This document shows, piece after piece, positions 9,159-18,038 of a stretch of DNA of 64,000 nt. The translations under genes were made by a program, and so were the position numbers. Each line of letters opens with the position of its first letter. Position 1 is the first letter of the stretch. Under the pieces are notes generated by a model. The model made no database searches and was not told where the DNA came from. It was given only the letters and a program-made list of their open reading frames with translations. The DNA is from Streptomyces hygroscopicus. Its GTDB lineage: Bacteria; Actinomycetota; Actinomycetes; Streptomycetales; Streptomycetaceae. The stretch spans positions 1,364,001 to 1,428,000 of the forward strand of contig CP018627.1 in assembly GCA_002021875.1 (NCBI GenBank), given 5' to 3'.

Positions 9159-9815
9159 TCAGGCGGCGGGGACGGTGCGGATGGCGGCGATGTCGAACTG
9201 GAGGCGGACCTTCTCGCTCACCAGCGCGCCGCCCTCGGCCAGTCGGGCGTTGTAGGTCAGGCCCCATTCGGAGCGGTTGATGGTGGTGGTGCCGTCGAAG
9301 CCCGCCCGCTGGTAGCCGAAGGGGTCCGTGACGTACCCGATATAGGTGAGTTCCAGGACGACGGGGCGGGTGATGTCTCTGATCGTGAGGTCCCCGATCA
9401 TGCGGTAGACGTCCGGGCCCGCGACGTCCACGGCGGTACTCGCGAACCGGATGTGGGGGTAGGTTCTGGCGTCCAGGAAGTCGCGGCCCATCAAGTGGTC
9501 GTCGCGCTGCTCGACACCGGTCTGGACACTGGCGGTGGACAGCAGGACCTCGGCCCGGGAACGGCGCGGGTCACGGCCGTCGAAGTAGAGGCGGCTTTCG
9601 AATTCCGTGAAGGCGCCACGTACCGTGCTCACCATGGCGTGCCGGACGGAGAAACCGATCCGGCTGTGGGCCGGATCGACGATCCACTCTCCGGTGAGAG
9701 CCGCGAGGCCGGTATCCGGCACGGCGACGGCGCCGGACGCCGCCCGGGCAGGGGTGACCGCCGGTGCGGCGTCGGCGACCGCGCGACGGGAGGTACTGCG
9801 GCTGAACAGGTTCAT
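9159..9815 (-). CDS. YceI family protein
   Basis: A lipocalin-like YceI barrel thought to bind isoprenoid or other lipids. The 218-residue protein has a 40-residue lead, then GEWIVDPAHSRIGFSVRHAMVSTVRG, the family hallmark (quoted in part: WIVDPAHSRIGFSVRH), followed by DPRRSRAEVLLST, HLMGRDFLDARTYPHIRF, GDLTIRDITRPV and SEWGLTYN. ATG 9815 follows AGGTGG on its own strand. No clear signal peptide is seen. Its promoter region contains a very strong palindrome, but the MarR-type gene that often accompanies YceI genes is absent from this window. Confidence 0.9.
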   Translation of the reverse strand: MNLFSRSTSRRAVADAAPAVTPARAASGAVAVPDTGLAALTGEWIVDPAHSRIGFSVRHAMVSTVRGAFTEFESRLYFDGRDPRRSRAEVLLSTASVQTGVEQRDDHLMGRDFLDARTYPHIRFASTAVDVAGPDVYRMIGDLTIRDITRPVVLELTYIGYVTDPFGYQRAGFDGTTTINRSEWGLTYNARLAEGGALVSEKVRLQFDIAAIRTVPAA

Positions 9816-9855
9816 GCCACCTGTTGTTACTTTCAACTTAGGGGGTTACGCAACC

Positions 9856-9892
9856 CTTGATCAAGAGCAGTTACTCAAGGATCTTGAGTAAC
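9856..9892. promoter_or_regulatory. Palindrome cluster upstream of the YceI gene
   Basis: CTTGATCAAG (9856-9865) is a perfect 10-bp palindrome. Five bases on, GTTACTCAAG-GAT-CTTGAGTAAC (9870-9892) is a perfect inverted repeat with 10-bp arms. Both contain the CAAG/CTTG half-site. MarR-family proteins bind sites of this kind, so I read this as an operator rather than a terminator (no U run, divergent genes on both sides). Confidence 0.55.
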
Positions 9893-10041
9893 TACTGCCG
9901 GGTGCCCTCCGATCGCGCTCGTCACTGGCCCGCGCGAGGACGCCCGCGCTCGACGCGGGGCGGCGTCCACACGGCTGTATACGTCATCCTGGTCAACGCC
10001 CCCTGATCACCACGATGTTCCCGCCCGAGGAGAAGTCCCCG

Positions 10042-10833
10042 TTGACGACCGACAGCTACTACGAGCCGATCGATGAGCACCGCTACAAGCCCACCGCACA
10101 CGTCAGTGGCGCCTGGAACACCGACGAACAGCACTTCAGCCCGCTCGGCGGTCTCATCGTCCACGCCATCGACCGCCATCTCGCCACCCGGCCGCACACC
10201 GGGCTGCTGCTCAGCCGGATCAGCTTCGACATCCTCGGGCGCCTCGCCCTCGACGAGTGCGAGATCCGGGTGGAGACCGTCCGGCCCGGCCGCACCATCG
10301 AACTCATCGAGGCCGTCGTGCTCATCGCCGACCGCCCCGTGGTCCGGGCCCGTGCGTGGCTCCTCGCCGCCGTGGACACCGCGGCCGTCGCCGGTGGCGC
10401 CGGGGACCGGCTCACCCCTCCCGAGAAGCTCGCCCCCTGGTCGATGGGCTCCCTGTGGCCCGGCGGGTACATCGCCTCCCTGGACTCCCGTCCGCTCGCG
10501 CCACCCCGGCCGGGCCGGGCGACCGTCTGGGTCTCCACCCCGCTCACCCTCGTGGCCGGGCAGACCAGCACCCCGCTGGCCTCGTACATCGCGCTCGTCG
10601 ACACCGCCAACGGGATCGCCGTACGACAGCCGCCCACCGCCTGGATGTTCCCCAACGTCGACCTGACCCTCCACCTCCACCGCCAGCCCGAGGGCGGCTG
10701 GGCCGGGCTGGACACCACGGTCACCTTCGGTCCTACCGGCCAGGGCATCACCAGCACCGTGCTGCACGACCTGCGCGGTCCGATCGGACACGCCCAGCAG
10801 ATCCTCACCGTCCGCCCCCTGCCCGGCGCCTGA
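10042..10833 (+). CDS. Thioesterase-family (TesB-like hot-dog) protein
   Basis: A 263-residue protein read as a double hot-dog of the acyl-CoA thioesterase II type. The N-terminal half contains FSPLGGLIVHAIDRH and LLLSRISFDILGRL, and the C-terminal half has TAWMFPNVDLTLHLHR and GLDTTVTFGPTGQG. Such enzymes hydrolyse acyl-CoAs, but many actinobacterial members of this type have no tested substrate. TTG 10042 is preferred because GAGGAGAAG (10027-10035) sits 6 nt before it; the in-frame ATG at 10015 has no ribosome-binding site. A hairpin follows 15 bp after the stop. Confidence 0.75.
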   Translation: MTTDSYYEPIDEHRYKPTAHVSGAWNTDEQHFSPLGGLIVHAIDRHLATRPHTGLLLSRISFDILGRLALDECEIRVETVRPGRTIELIEAVVLIADRPVVRARAWLLAAVDTAAVAGGAGDRLTPPEKLAPWSMGSLWPGGYIASLDSRPLAPPRPGRATVWVSTPLTLVAGQTSTPLASYIALVDTANGIAVRQPPTAWMFPNVDLTLHLHRQPEGGWAGLDTTVTFGPTGQGITSTVLHDLRGPIGHAQQILTVRPLPGA

Positions 10834-10848
10834 CCTCGTACGACACCT

Positions 10849-10871
10849 GCCGCCACCGGCGAGGTGGCGGC
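10849..10871. terminator. Terminator after the thioesterase-like gene
   Basis: A perfect 9-bp stem, GCCGCCACC and GGTGGCGGC, with the loop GGCGA starts 15 bp after the stop. Confidence 0.7.
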
Positions 10872-11071
10872 CTCCCTGTACGATGACGCGGCAAGCAACG
10901 AACCACTCTGCCTGACGCAGAGCTGGCGCGACCGCTCGGCGGCCACGGTCCTTCTGCCTCCTCATCGGCGCGGACCCGGTATCTACCCCGGTCCAGCGCG
11001 AGAGGACAGCTCTCGGCGCACTCCGCCATGCCGGCCCGGGTGCGCTACCAGGCGGCGGAAAGGCGTCGGCC

Positions 11072-12415
11072 GTGGCATCCGCGGTCTCCAGCACCACCCC
11101 TCCCCCCGCACAGCGCGCCGGCTACCGGCACCTGCTGCGCACACCGGGCGCATGGACCTTCCTGCTGCCCGGCTTCGCCGCCCGGCAGCCGTTCGCGATG
11201 CTGACGATCAGCATCGTGCTGCTGCTGCGCCACACCACCGGGTCGTACGGGCTCGCCGGTGCGGTCGCGGCCGTCACCGGCGTGTCCATGGCGCTGTTCG
11301 CGCCCCAGAGCGGCAAGCTGGCCGACCGCCACGGGCAGAGCGCGGTCCTGGTGCCGGGTGTGCTGCTCCACGCGGCGGCCGTCGCCCTGCTGACGGCGCT
11401 CGCCCTGGCCCACGCGCCACTGTGGGCGCTGATCGCCGCCGCGGTGCCGACGGGCGCTTCCGTCCCGCAGGTCGGGCCCATGGTGCGGGCCCGCTGGGCG
11501 GCTGCCCTCGGGGACGGCGCCCCGGGCGGGCCCGAGCCGCGTTCGGAACGCCGGCCGCTGCTGGCGACCGCGGCCGCGTTCGAGTCCGTGACGGACGAGC
11601 TGACGTTCGTCATCGGCCCCGTGCTCGCGACCGGTTTGAGCACCGGTGTGCACCCGGCGTCCGGCCTGATCGCGGAGGCGGCGCTGACGCTGGTGGGCGG
11701 ACTGTTCTTCGCGGCCCAGCGCCGTACCGCGCCGCCGCTGGGCGCGGCGCGGGCGGACACCCGGGAGCGGCCCGCCTCGGCCCTGTCCGTACCGGGCGTG
11801 CGGGTCCTGGCCGTGGCCTTCCTGGGCGTCGGCTCGGTCTTCGGCGGGATGCAGGTCGCCCTGACCGCCTTCGCCCAGGAACACGGCCAGCCGGCCCTCA
11901 ACGGTGTGCTGTACGGCGTCTTCGCGGCGGGCAACATGCTCGCGGGCGTGGCCTGTGGCGCCATCGCCTGGCGCACCTCCCCCCGGCGGCGGCTGCTGAC
12001 CTCCTACGCCGCGCTGACGCTGATCTGCTCAACGCTGTGGGCGGTGCCCGCGCCGCTGCCGCTGGGCGGGCTGGGGCTGCTGGCGGGCCTGTGCATCGCA
12101 CCGGCGCTGATCACCGGATACACCCTGGTGGAGGCCCTGGTCCCGGCCACGTCCCGGACCGAGGCGTTCACCTGGCTGACCGGCTCGGTCGCGCTGGGGC
12201 AGGCCGCGGCGGTGACGGCGGCCGGACAGCTGGCGGACGGTTTCGGCGCGAGCGCCGCCTTCACGGTGCCGCTGGTCGGCACGGCACTGGCCCTGCTGAC
12301 GGTGGTGTCCCTGCGCGCCCGGATCGCACCGCGCGGCGTCTCCACGGCGATACGCCATGAGCGGCGGACCGCCGACACGCACAACGGGTCGCTCCAGACG
12401 GCGGACGCCCCCTGA
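11072..12415 (+). CDS. MFS transporter (probable drug or metabolite exporter)
   Basis: A 447-residue MFS protein with about 12 hydrophobic segments. The loop 2-3 motif appears as SGKLADRHGQS and there is a central hydrophilic stretch around ADTRERPASALSV. The overall pattern (GFAARQPFAML start, weak conservation, short loops) is that of the YbfB/AraJ-like uncharacterised exporters common in Streptomyces. GTG 11072 follows GGAAAGG. No cognate regulator adjoins it, so the substrate cannot be inferred. Confidence 0.82.
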   Translation: MASAVSSTTPPPAQRAGYRHLLRTPGAWTFLLPGFAARQPFAMLTISIVLLLRHTTGSYGLAGAVAAVTGVSMALFAPQSGKLADRHGQSAVLVPGVLLHAAAVALLTALALAHAPLWALIAAAVPTGASVPQVGPMVRARWAAALGDGAPGGPEPRSERRPLLATAAAFESVTDELTFVIGPVLATGLSTGVHPASGLIAEAALTLVGGLFFAAQRRTAPPLGAARADTRERPASALSVPGVRVLAVAFLGVGSVFGGMQVALTAFAQEHGQPALNGVLYGVFAAGNMLAGVACGAIAWRTSPRRRLLTSYAALTLICSTLWAVPAPLPLGGLGLLAGLCIAPALITGYTLVEALVPATSRTEAFTWLTGSVALGQAAAVTAAGQLADGFGASAAFTVPLVGTALALLTVVSLRARIAPRGVSTAIRHERRTADTHNGSLQTADAP

Positions 12416-12448
12416 GCGACGTCCCGGCCGTACGGTCCCGGCACGCCC

Positions 12449-13321
12449 TCACGCGAATGTCACCTCCGCCGTGGCGTGCCGGGCCTCCCGGTGGGTGGCG
12501 ATGCGCAGGTCGGTGCCGCTGCCGGAGGGTGTGCCGGACGCCAGGAGGTGTTCCCCGGCGAACAGCGGGCGCCGCAGGCGATAGGACAGCGAGGCCACCT
12601 GCCGCGCCGGGGCGTGGCGGCGGACGAGTTCGAGCATGAGCAGGGCCAGCAGCGGACCGTGGACGACGGGACCCGGGTAGCCCTCCTCCCCTTGCGCGTA
12701 CGGCGTGTCGTAGTGGATGCGGTGGGCGTTGGCGGTGAGCGCGCTGAACCGGAACAGCAGTGTCGGATCCGGGTGCAGCGGGAGCTGCCACGTCCCGTCG
12801 GGGTCGGGGGCGGCGGACTCGTCGAGGGCGGCCGGGTGGTGGCGCACGGAGCCGCGCCCCGACCGGTAGACGATGTCCTGCTCCTCGACGAGGCAGGTCC
12901 GGCCACGCTGGCGAAGCTCCCGGCGCTCGGTGACGAACAGCAGCTCCCCCGTGCTCCCGTGTTTGGCCGTCACCGTGCCCAGGCTGCTGACGCGCTCGGC
13001 CGGCTCACCGAGGCGCAGCGGCTCGGTGATCTCGCACCGTCCTCCGGCGATCATCCGCTGCCGGTGCGGGATGGGCGGCAGGAAGTGTCCGTTCCCGGGG
13101 TGTCCGTCGGCTCCGAGCTCCCGCTGGGCGGGCCAGTGCAGGAAGTAGAGCCAGTGCCACAGCGGTGGCAGGGGCTCACCGTCCTTCGCCACGGCCTCGG
13201 ACAGGTCGAGGACCGCCGACAGGGCCGCGACGGGGCCGACGGGCAGTGCGTCCTCGGCCGTGACCGGTCCCGGGGCCCAGGACGCGACGTACGAGCTGAG
13301 CGGGGGCGGGGTGGGTCGCAT
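12449..13321 (-). CDS. HTD2/MaoC-type acyl-CoA dehydratase (mesaconyl-C4-CoA hydratase-like)
   Basis: A 290-residue FAS1-like dehydratase. The N-terminal hot-dog ends in PLWHWLYFLHWP, and HRQRMIAGGRCEITEPLRLGE follows as the usual linker region (read in parts: RMIAGGRCEI). The C-terminal hot-dog has FRFSALTANAHRIHYDTPYA and HGPLLALLMLEL, the catalytic Asn/His region of hydratase 2. Relatives hydrate mesaconyl-C4-CoA or 3-hydroxyacyl thioesters. ATG 13321 follows GAGGAGGG. It is the last gene of a minus-strand run with an alpha/beta hydrolase and LysR and faces an acyl-CoA dehydrogenase, which suggests branched acyl-CoA catabolism. Confidence 0.82.
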   Translation of the reverse strand: MRPTPPPLSSYVASWAPGPVTAEDALPVGPVAALSAVLDLSEAVAKDGEPLPPLWHWLYFLHWPAQRELGADGHPGNGHFLPPIPHRQRMIAGGRCEITEPLRLGEPAERVSSLGTVTAKHGSTGELLFVTERRELRQRGRTCLVEEQDIVYRSGRGSVRHHPAALDESAAPDPDGTWQLPLHPDPTLLFRFSALTANAHRIHYDTPYAQGEEGYPGPVVHGPLLALLMLELVRRHAPARQVASLSYRLRRPLFAGEHLLASGTPSGSGTDLRIATHREARHATAEVTFA

Positions 13322-13356
13322 GGTTCTTCTGTCCCTCCTCATTCGTGAGCAGGTGG

Positions 13357-14181
13357 TCAGACCAGGAAGGGCTCCTCCGCCAGGAACGACGACACGATCG
13401 TCGCCGCCGCCGGGCGGCACTCCTGGAAATAACCGTGCCGCGCGCCCTCGAAGATGTGCGTACGCGCCTGGGGGATGCGCGAGGCGAGCAGCGGCGCGTT
13501 GGCCGCCGGGGTGAGCCGGTCGTCCGCGCCGTGCAGGATCAGGGTGGGCGCGGTGATCAGCGGGAGGGCGTCCCAGGCGTCGTGTTGATTGCTGGCCACC
13601 AGGTGGCCTCGCCGGGCGTGCGGGGGCATGCCGGGGGCGCCGAGGGTCGTATAGGGCCCGGGGTGTGCGGACCGCCAGGCCGGGGTGTACATCAGGTCGA
13701 TCAGCGCCTCGTTCGCCGCCCGCGCGTCGGTCTGGGCCAGGGAGCGCCGCACCGCCATGTCGCGCTCCGTCGCATGGGGCCCGCCGGGCGAGGTGCAGCC
13801 GAGGACGAGCCGCCGGATCCGGTGCGGATGGCGGGCGGCGACCCACTGGGCGACCCGCCCTCCCATGGAGGTCCCGTACAGATCGGCGCGCTCGATGCCC
13901 AACTGGTCGAGGACGGCGATCACATCGTCGGCGAAGCCCGGCGTCGAGTACGGGTGGTCGGGCTTTTCGCTCTCCCCCGTGCCACGCCAGTCCATGGTGA
14001 GGGTGGTGTGGGTGGCGTGGAAGTCCGCCCGTATGCCGTCCCACCAGTGGTGGTTGTTGGCCTGGCCCGCCAGGAGCACCAGCGGGGGTCGTCCGGTGCC
14101 GTGGTGCTGATAGGCGAGGAGGGTGCCGTCCAGCGCACGGGCGTGGCCGCTGACCTGTTGATGGACGTCGGTGCTTGCCAT
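13357..14181 (-). CDS. Alpha/beta-fold hydrolase
   Basis: A 274-residue serine hydrolase of the 3-oxoadipate enol-lactonase/epoxide-hydrolase-like group. It has the oxyanion region LLAGQANNHHWW, MDWRGTGESEKP, the nucleophile elbow GTSMGGRVAQ, acid LHGADDRLTP and histidine EGARHGYF. ATG 14181 is chosen over an upstream ATG because the family start fits and GAAAGG lies upstream. It lies 35 bp upstream of the dehydratase gene and is probably co-transcribed with it. The natural ester, thioester or lactone substrate is unknown. Confidence 0.87.
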   Translation of the reverse strand: MASTDVHQQVSGHARALDGTLLAYQHHGTGRPPLVLLAGQANNHHWWDGIRADFHATHTTLTMDWRGTGESEKPDHPYSTPGFADDVIAVLDQLGIERADLYGTSMGGRVAQWVAARHPHRIRRLVLGCTSPGGPHATERDMAVRRSLAQTDARAANEALIDLMYTPAWRSAHPGPYTTLGAPGMPPHARRGHLVASNQHDAWDALPLITAPTLILHGADDRLTPAANAPLLASRIPQARTHIFEGARHGYFQECRPAAATIVSSFLAEEPFLV

Positions 14182-14232
14182 GGGTGTCTCTGGCCTTTCG
14201 GGCTTCACGGGTCGTTTTTCGGGTTTCGGGCT

Positions 14233-15204
14233 TCAGGTCTCTTCGGTGGGTGCGGCCCGCGTGTGCAGCTGGGCGGAGGGCCACCGCTCCTGGTCCACGG
14301 CCGAGGTGATCTGGTGGAGCAGTTCCCGGGCGACGGCGTCCACCGCGGGTGGTGTCCGCCCGGCTCTCGACGTCCCGAGGACGATCGAGCGCCATACGTC
14401 GGGTGCGCACAGCGGTGCCGCGCTGAGTGTGCCATCGGCCACGTCCTCGGCGATGCCCAGCCCCGGCAGGATCGTCCAGCCGTGCCCGGCCCGGACGAGT
14501 TGCTTCTGCACCCGCATGGAGTTGGTCTGCACGACGACGTCCATCTCGACCGCGGCCCGTCCGGCGGCCCCGTCGATCAGGCTGCGCAGGGCGTGCCCGG
14601 CCGCGGGCATGACCAGCGGATGCCCGGCGGCCCGCACGAAGGGGACGGGCCGATCGCCACGCAGCCCCTCGGACGGCGGCGCGACCGCCCACAGCCGCTC
14701 GCGCACCAGGGGGCGGAGGTTCAGCGACGGTGTGCCCGCCAGGTTGTAGAGCAGCGTGAGGTCCAGGTCGCCGTCGTCCAGCCATTGCTGGAGGTGCCCG
14801 GAGTACGCCGTCATCAGGCGCAGCTCGATTCCGGGGTGGTCCCGGGCGAGCGCGGACACCAGCGGCTCCGCCAGCAGATCGGTGGTGCTCTCCAGCAGGC
14901 CCACGGTGACGATGCCGGTCACCACGCCCGGGGTCGGCTGGACCTCGGCACGGGCGCGCTCCAGCTCGTTCAGGGCGCGGCGAGCGCGGTCGGCCATGAT
15001 CGCGCCGGCCTCGGTGGGCCGCATGCCCTGCCGGGTCCGCTCGAAGAGGGGGACGCCCAGCTCCTGCTCCAGGGTGCGGATCTGCCGGGTGACCGCGGGC
15101 TGGACCAGATGGAGCAACTCCGCGGCCCGGGTGACGCTGCCGACCTCGGCGACCGTGACGAGTGCCTTGAGTTGTCTGACGTCCAACGCTCGCTCTCCAG
15201 CCAT
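14233..15204 (-). CDS. LysR-family regulator of the acyl-CoA gene group
   Basis: A 323-residue LysR regulator. The N-terminal winged helix has LDVRQLKALVTVAEVGS, AAELLHLVQPAVTRQI and LEQELGVPLFERTRQGM, and the effector domain runs from about residue 90 (GIVTVGLLESTTDLLAEPL). It is divergent from the acyl-CoA dehydrogenase gene and heads the hydrolase and dehydratase genes, so it probably controls both directions. ATG 15204 (MAGERALDV) is used; a start nearer LDVRQ is possible. I could not find a convincing T-N11-A box in the 127-bp divergent gap. Confidence 0.9.
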   Translation of the reverse strand: MAGERALDVRQLKALVTVAEVGSVTRAAELLHLVQPAVTRQIRTLEQELGVPLFERTRQGMRPTEAGAIMADRARRALNELERARAEVQPTPGVVTGIVTVGLLESTTDLLAEPLVSALARDHPGIELRLMTAYSGHLQQWLDDGDLDLTLLYNLAGTPSLNLRPLVRERLWAVAPPSEGLRGDRPVPFVRAAGHPLVMPAAGHALRSLIDGAAGRAAVEMDVVVQTNSMRVQKQLVRAGHGWTILPGLGIAEDVADGTLSAAPLCAPDVWRSIVLGTSRAGRTPPAVDAVARELLHQITSAVDQERWPSAQLHTRAAPTEET

Positions 15205-15331
15205 CCGCGCCCGGCATGGACGTATCACGTATCGCTATTTCACTGGCACGTCCATGAGTGTCCATGATGGCACTGAGCTCGGAAGCCAATCCCGCCTCCC
15301 CCGTCTTCCCGTCTCGCAGGAGCGTCAGAGC

Positions 15332-16495
15332 ATGAGCACTCTCGACATCGTGTCCGAGGACGAGCGGTTCATCGTCAGGACGGTGCGCGACTTCGTGGAC
15401 AACGACGTCAAACCGGTCGTCCAGGAGCTGGAGCACGCCAACACCTACCCCGAGGCCCTGATCGAGCGGATGAAACTGCTCGGTGTCTTCGGGCTCGCCA
15501 TCCCGGAGGAGTACGGCGGCACCCCCGTCTCCACCCCGTGTTATGTCCTGATCACCGAGGAACTGGCCCGTGGCTGGATGAGCCTGGCCGGTGCGATGGG
15601 CGGCCACACCGTGGTCGCCACCCTCCTGCTGCGCTTCGGCACCGAGGAACAGAAGCGCCGCTATCTGCCGAAGATGGCCACCGGCGAGATCCGGGCCACC
15701 ATGGCGCTGACCGAACCGGGCGGCGGCTCCGACCTCCAGGCGATGCGCACGGTCGCCCGTAAGGACACGGACGGCTATGTGGTGGACGGCTCCAAGACCT
15801 GGATCACCAACTCCCGCCGCTCCCGGCTGATCGCCCTGCTCTGCAAGACCGACCCCGACGCCACCCCCGCGCACCAGGGCATCTCCATCCTGCTGGTCGA
15901 GCACGGGCCCGGTCTGACGGTCTCCCGCGATCTGCCCAAGCTCGGCTACAAGGGCGTCGAGAGCTGCGAGTTGTCGTTCGACGGCTACCGTGCCCCGGCC
16001 GACGCCGTCCTGGGCGGTGTGGAGGGCAAGGGGTTCGCCCAGATGATGAAGGGGCTGGAGACCGGCCGGCTGCAGGTCGCCTCCCGTGCGCTCGGCGTCG
16101 GCCGGGCGGCGCTGGAGGACGCGCTGGCCTACGCCCAGGAACGCGAGTCGTTCGGCAAGCCGATCTGGCAACACCAGTCGATCGGCAACTACCTCGCCGA
16201 CATGGCCACCTCGCTGACCGCGGCCCGCCAGCTCACCCTGTACGCCGCGCGGGAGGCCGACGCGGGGCGGCGCGTGGACATGGAGGCGGGCATGGCGAAG
16301 CTGTTCGCCTCCGAGACCGCCATGGAGATCGCGCTCAACGCCGTCCGCATCCACGGTGGTTACGGCTATTCCACCGAGTTCGACGTGGAGCGCTACTTCC
16401 GCGACGCGCCCCTGATGATCGTCGGTGAGGGCACCAATGAGATCCAGCGCAATGTGATCGCGGCTCAGCTCGTGAAGCGAGGCGGACTGGAGTGA
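15332..16495 (+). CDS. Acyl-CoA dehydrogenase
   Basis: This FAD enzyme introduces the alpha-beta double bond in acyl-CoA and passes electrons to ETF. The 387-residue protein has MALTEPGGGSDLQAMRT and WITNSRRS for FAD contact, ESFGKPIWQHQSIGNYLADM, IHGGYGYSTEFDVERYFRD, and GEGTNEIQRN with the catalytic Glu in the position used by short/branched-chain members. CAGGAGCG precedes the ATG at 15332. The longer frame back to 14756 runs antisense through LysR and is rejected. Chain-length preference cannot be read with confidence. Confidence 0.93.
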   Translation: MSTLDIVSEDERFIVRTVRDFVDNDVKPVVQELEHANTYPEALIERMKLLGVFGLAIPEEYGGTPVSTPCYVLITEELARGWMSLAGAMGGHTVVATLLLRFGTEEQKRRYLPKMATGEIRATMALTEPGGGSDLQAMRTVARKDTDGYVVDGSKTWITNSRRSRLIALLCKTDPDATPAHQGISILLVEHGPGLTVSRDLPKLGYKGVESCELSFDGYRAPADAVLGGVEGKGFAQMMKGLETGRLQVASRALGVGRAALEDALAYAQERESFGKPIWQHQSIGNYLADMATSLTAARQLTLYAAREADAGRRVDMEAGMAKLFASETAMEIALNAVRIHGGYGYSTEFDVERYFRDAPLMIVGEGTNEIQRNVIAAQLVKRGGLE

Positions 16496-16547
16496 GGCGG
16501 AGTGGAGTCAGGCGGGCCGGGGTGACGTCCGCCCGCCCGCCGCGCGC

Positions 16548-17921
16548 TCAGCCGCCTGCGATGACCTTGCCCGGGTTGAGAATCCCGTGCGGGTCGAGCG
16601 CCGCCTTGACGGCACGGTGCATCTCCAGAACGGCCGGTGTGAGCTCCCGCTCCAGACCGTCCCGCTTCAGCAGACCCACCCCGTGTTCACCGGTGACCGT
16701 GCCACCGAGGTCGATGGCGTCCGCGATGATGTCGTGGAAGGCGGCCTGGGCCCGCTCCCGGGCCGCCGTGTCGCCGGGCTGGGTGATCAGCAGCGGGTGG
16801 AGGTTGCCGTCACCGGCGTGGGCGATGTTGGCGATGAGCGTGTCATGGCGGGTGGCGGCGCGCTCGATCCGCGCCAGCATCTCGGGTACGGCGGCCTTGG
16901 GCACGCAGACGTCCTCGGTGAGCACCGGGCCCAGCCGCTCCAGCGCCGGATAGGCGAGCCGCCTGGCCGAGAACAGCGCGTCGGCCTCCTCCTGGTCCGT
17001 GGACTGCGCCGCCCAGGTCGCCCCCGCCTCCTCGAAACAGGCGAGCATGCGCTCGGCCTCCTGCGCACCGGCCGGGCCCGGGGCGTCCGTACGGCCGAGG
17101 AGCACCACGTCCGCGTCGACCGACAGGCCCATGTTCTTCCACTTGTCGACCGCCGCCAGGCAGTGCCGGTCGATCAGCTCCAGCGCGGACGGGGTGAGGC
17201 CCGCGGCCCCGATCGCGGCGACCGCGCGTCCCGCCGCCACGACCGAGGAGAAGTATCCGGCGACCGTGCGCTCGGCCTCACGCCGCGGCCGCAGCCGCAC
17301 CGTGACCTCGGTGATCACTCCCAGGGTGCCTTCGGAGCCGACCATCAGCCCCGCCAGGTCAAACCCGGCGACCCCCTTGGCGGTCCTGCGGCCGAGCCGC
17401 ACGAGCTCACCGGTGCCGGTCACCATCTCCAGGCCGAGCACATAGTCGCGGGTGACGCCGTACTTCACACAGCACAGCCCGCCCGCGTTGGTCGCCACAT
17501 TGCCGCCGATGGTGGACCAGGGCGCGCTCGCCGGGTCCGGCGGGTACCAGAGGCCCTGCTCGGCACAGGCGGCCCGCAGATCGTCGTTGACCACACCGGG
17601 TCCGACGACCGCGAGGCGCTCCACGGGGTCGATCTCCTGGATGGCGTCCATGGCCTCGGTGGAGAGCACCACACAGCCCTCGACGGCGTTGGCGCCACCG
17701 GAGAGACCGGTGCCCGCACCCCTGGTGACCAGCGGAACGCCGTGCCGTACACAGGCCCGCACCACGGAACGCACTTCCAGCGCCGTACGTGGCCGCACCA
17801 CCACGAGGGGCGTGCCGTACGGCGCCCACTCCGCCTCGTCGTGGACGAAACCGGCCGCGACGCCGGGGTCCTCGACCATCCGGCCGTCCGGCAGCTCCTG
17901 CCGCAGATCATCGATCAACAC
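16548..17921 (-). CDS. FAD-binding 2-hydroxyacid dehydrogenase (GlcD type)
   Basis: A 457-residue VAO/PCMH flavoprotein related to glycolate oxidase GlcD and D-lactate dehydrogenase. It has RGAGTGLSGGANAVEG for pyrophosphate binding, STIGGNVATNAGG, KGVAGFDLAGLMVGSEG, the C-terminal NIAHAGDGNLHP metal and substrate motif, and TGEHGVGLLKRD. It oxidises a 2-hydroxyacid to the 2-oxoacid and passes electrons on. GTG 17921 is used because homology starts there; no iron-sulfur partner (GlcF) adjoins it. It is convergent with the acyl-CoA dehydrogenase, and its promoter region is shared with the TetR-type operators at 18039 and 18076. Confidence 0.92.
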   Translation of the reverse strand: MLIDDLRQELPDGRMVEDPGVAAGFVHDEAEWAPYGTPLVVVRPRTALEVRSVVRACVRHGVPLVTRGAGTGLSGGANAVEGCVVLSTEAMDAIQEIDPVERLAVVGPGVVNDDLRAACAEQGLWYPPDPASAPWSTIGGNVATNAGGLCCVKYGVTRDYVLGLEMVTGTGELVRLGRRTAKGVAGFDLAGLMVGSEGTLGVITEVTVRLRPRREAERTVAGYFSSVVAAGRAVAAIGAAGLTPSALELIDRHCLAAVDKWKNMGLSVDADVVLLGRTDAPGPAGAQEAERMLACFEEAGATWAAQSTDQEEADALFSARRLAYPALERLGPVLTEDVCVPKAAVPEMLARIERAATRHDTLIANIAHAGDGNLHPLLITQPGDTAARERAQAAFHDIIADAIDLGGTVTGEHGVGLLKRDGLERELTPAVLEMHRAVKAALDPHGILNPGKVIAGG

Positions 17922-18038
17922 GCCCGGTCCCCTGCCTTGTCGTCGAGCACGGTCATTCCGCTCGCACGGTACCCACCACCCCGATAAGCCGTGCTCACCA
18001 CCCCCGCCACCAGGACGGCCGCGGGCCGGTCCTTGCGC

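Noticed and set aside
9870..9892. Terminator reading of the long hairpin
   Set aside because: It lies between divergent starts with no U run and shares half-sites with the palindrome beside it, so an operator is more likely.
15205..15331. LysR operator in the acyl-CoA dehydrogenase promoter (GTGTCCATGATGGCAC)
   Set aside because: Symmetry is weak and no good T-N11-A arms are present; not reported as a feature.
12449..16354. 1301-codon minus-strand frame
   Set aside because: Only its last 290 codons (dehydratase) are real; the rest runs antisense or out of frame through the hydrolase, LysR and acyl-CoA dehydrogenase genes.
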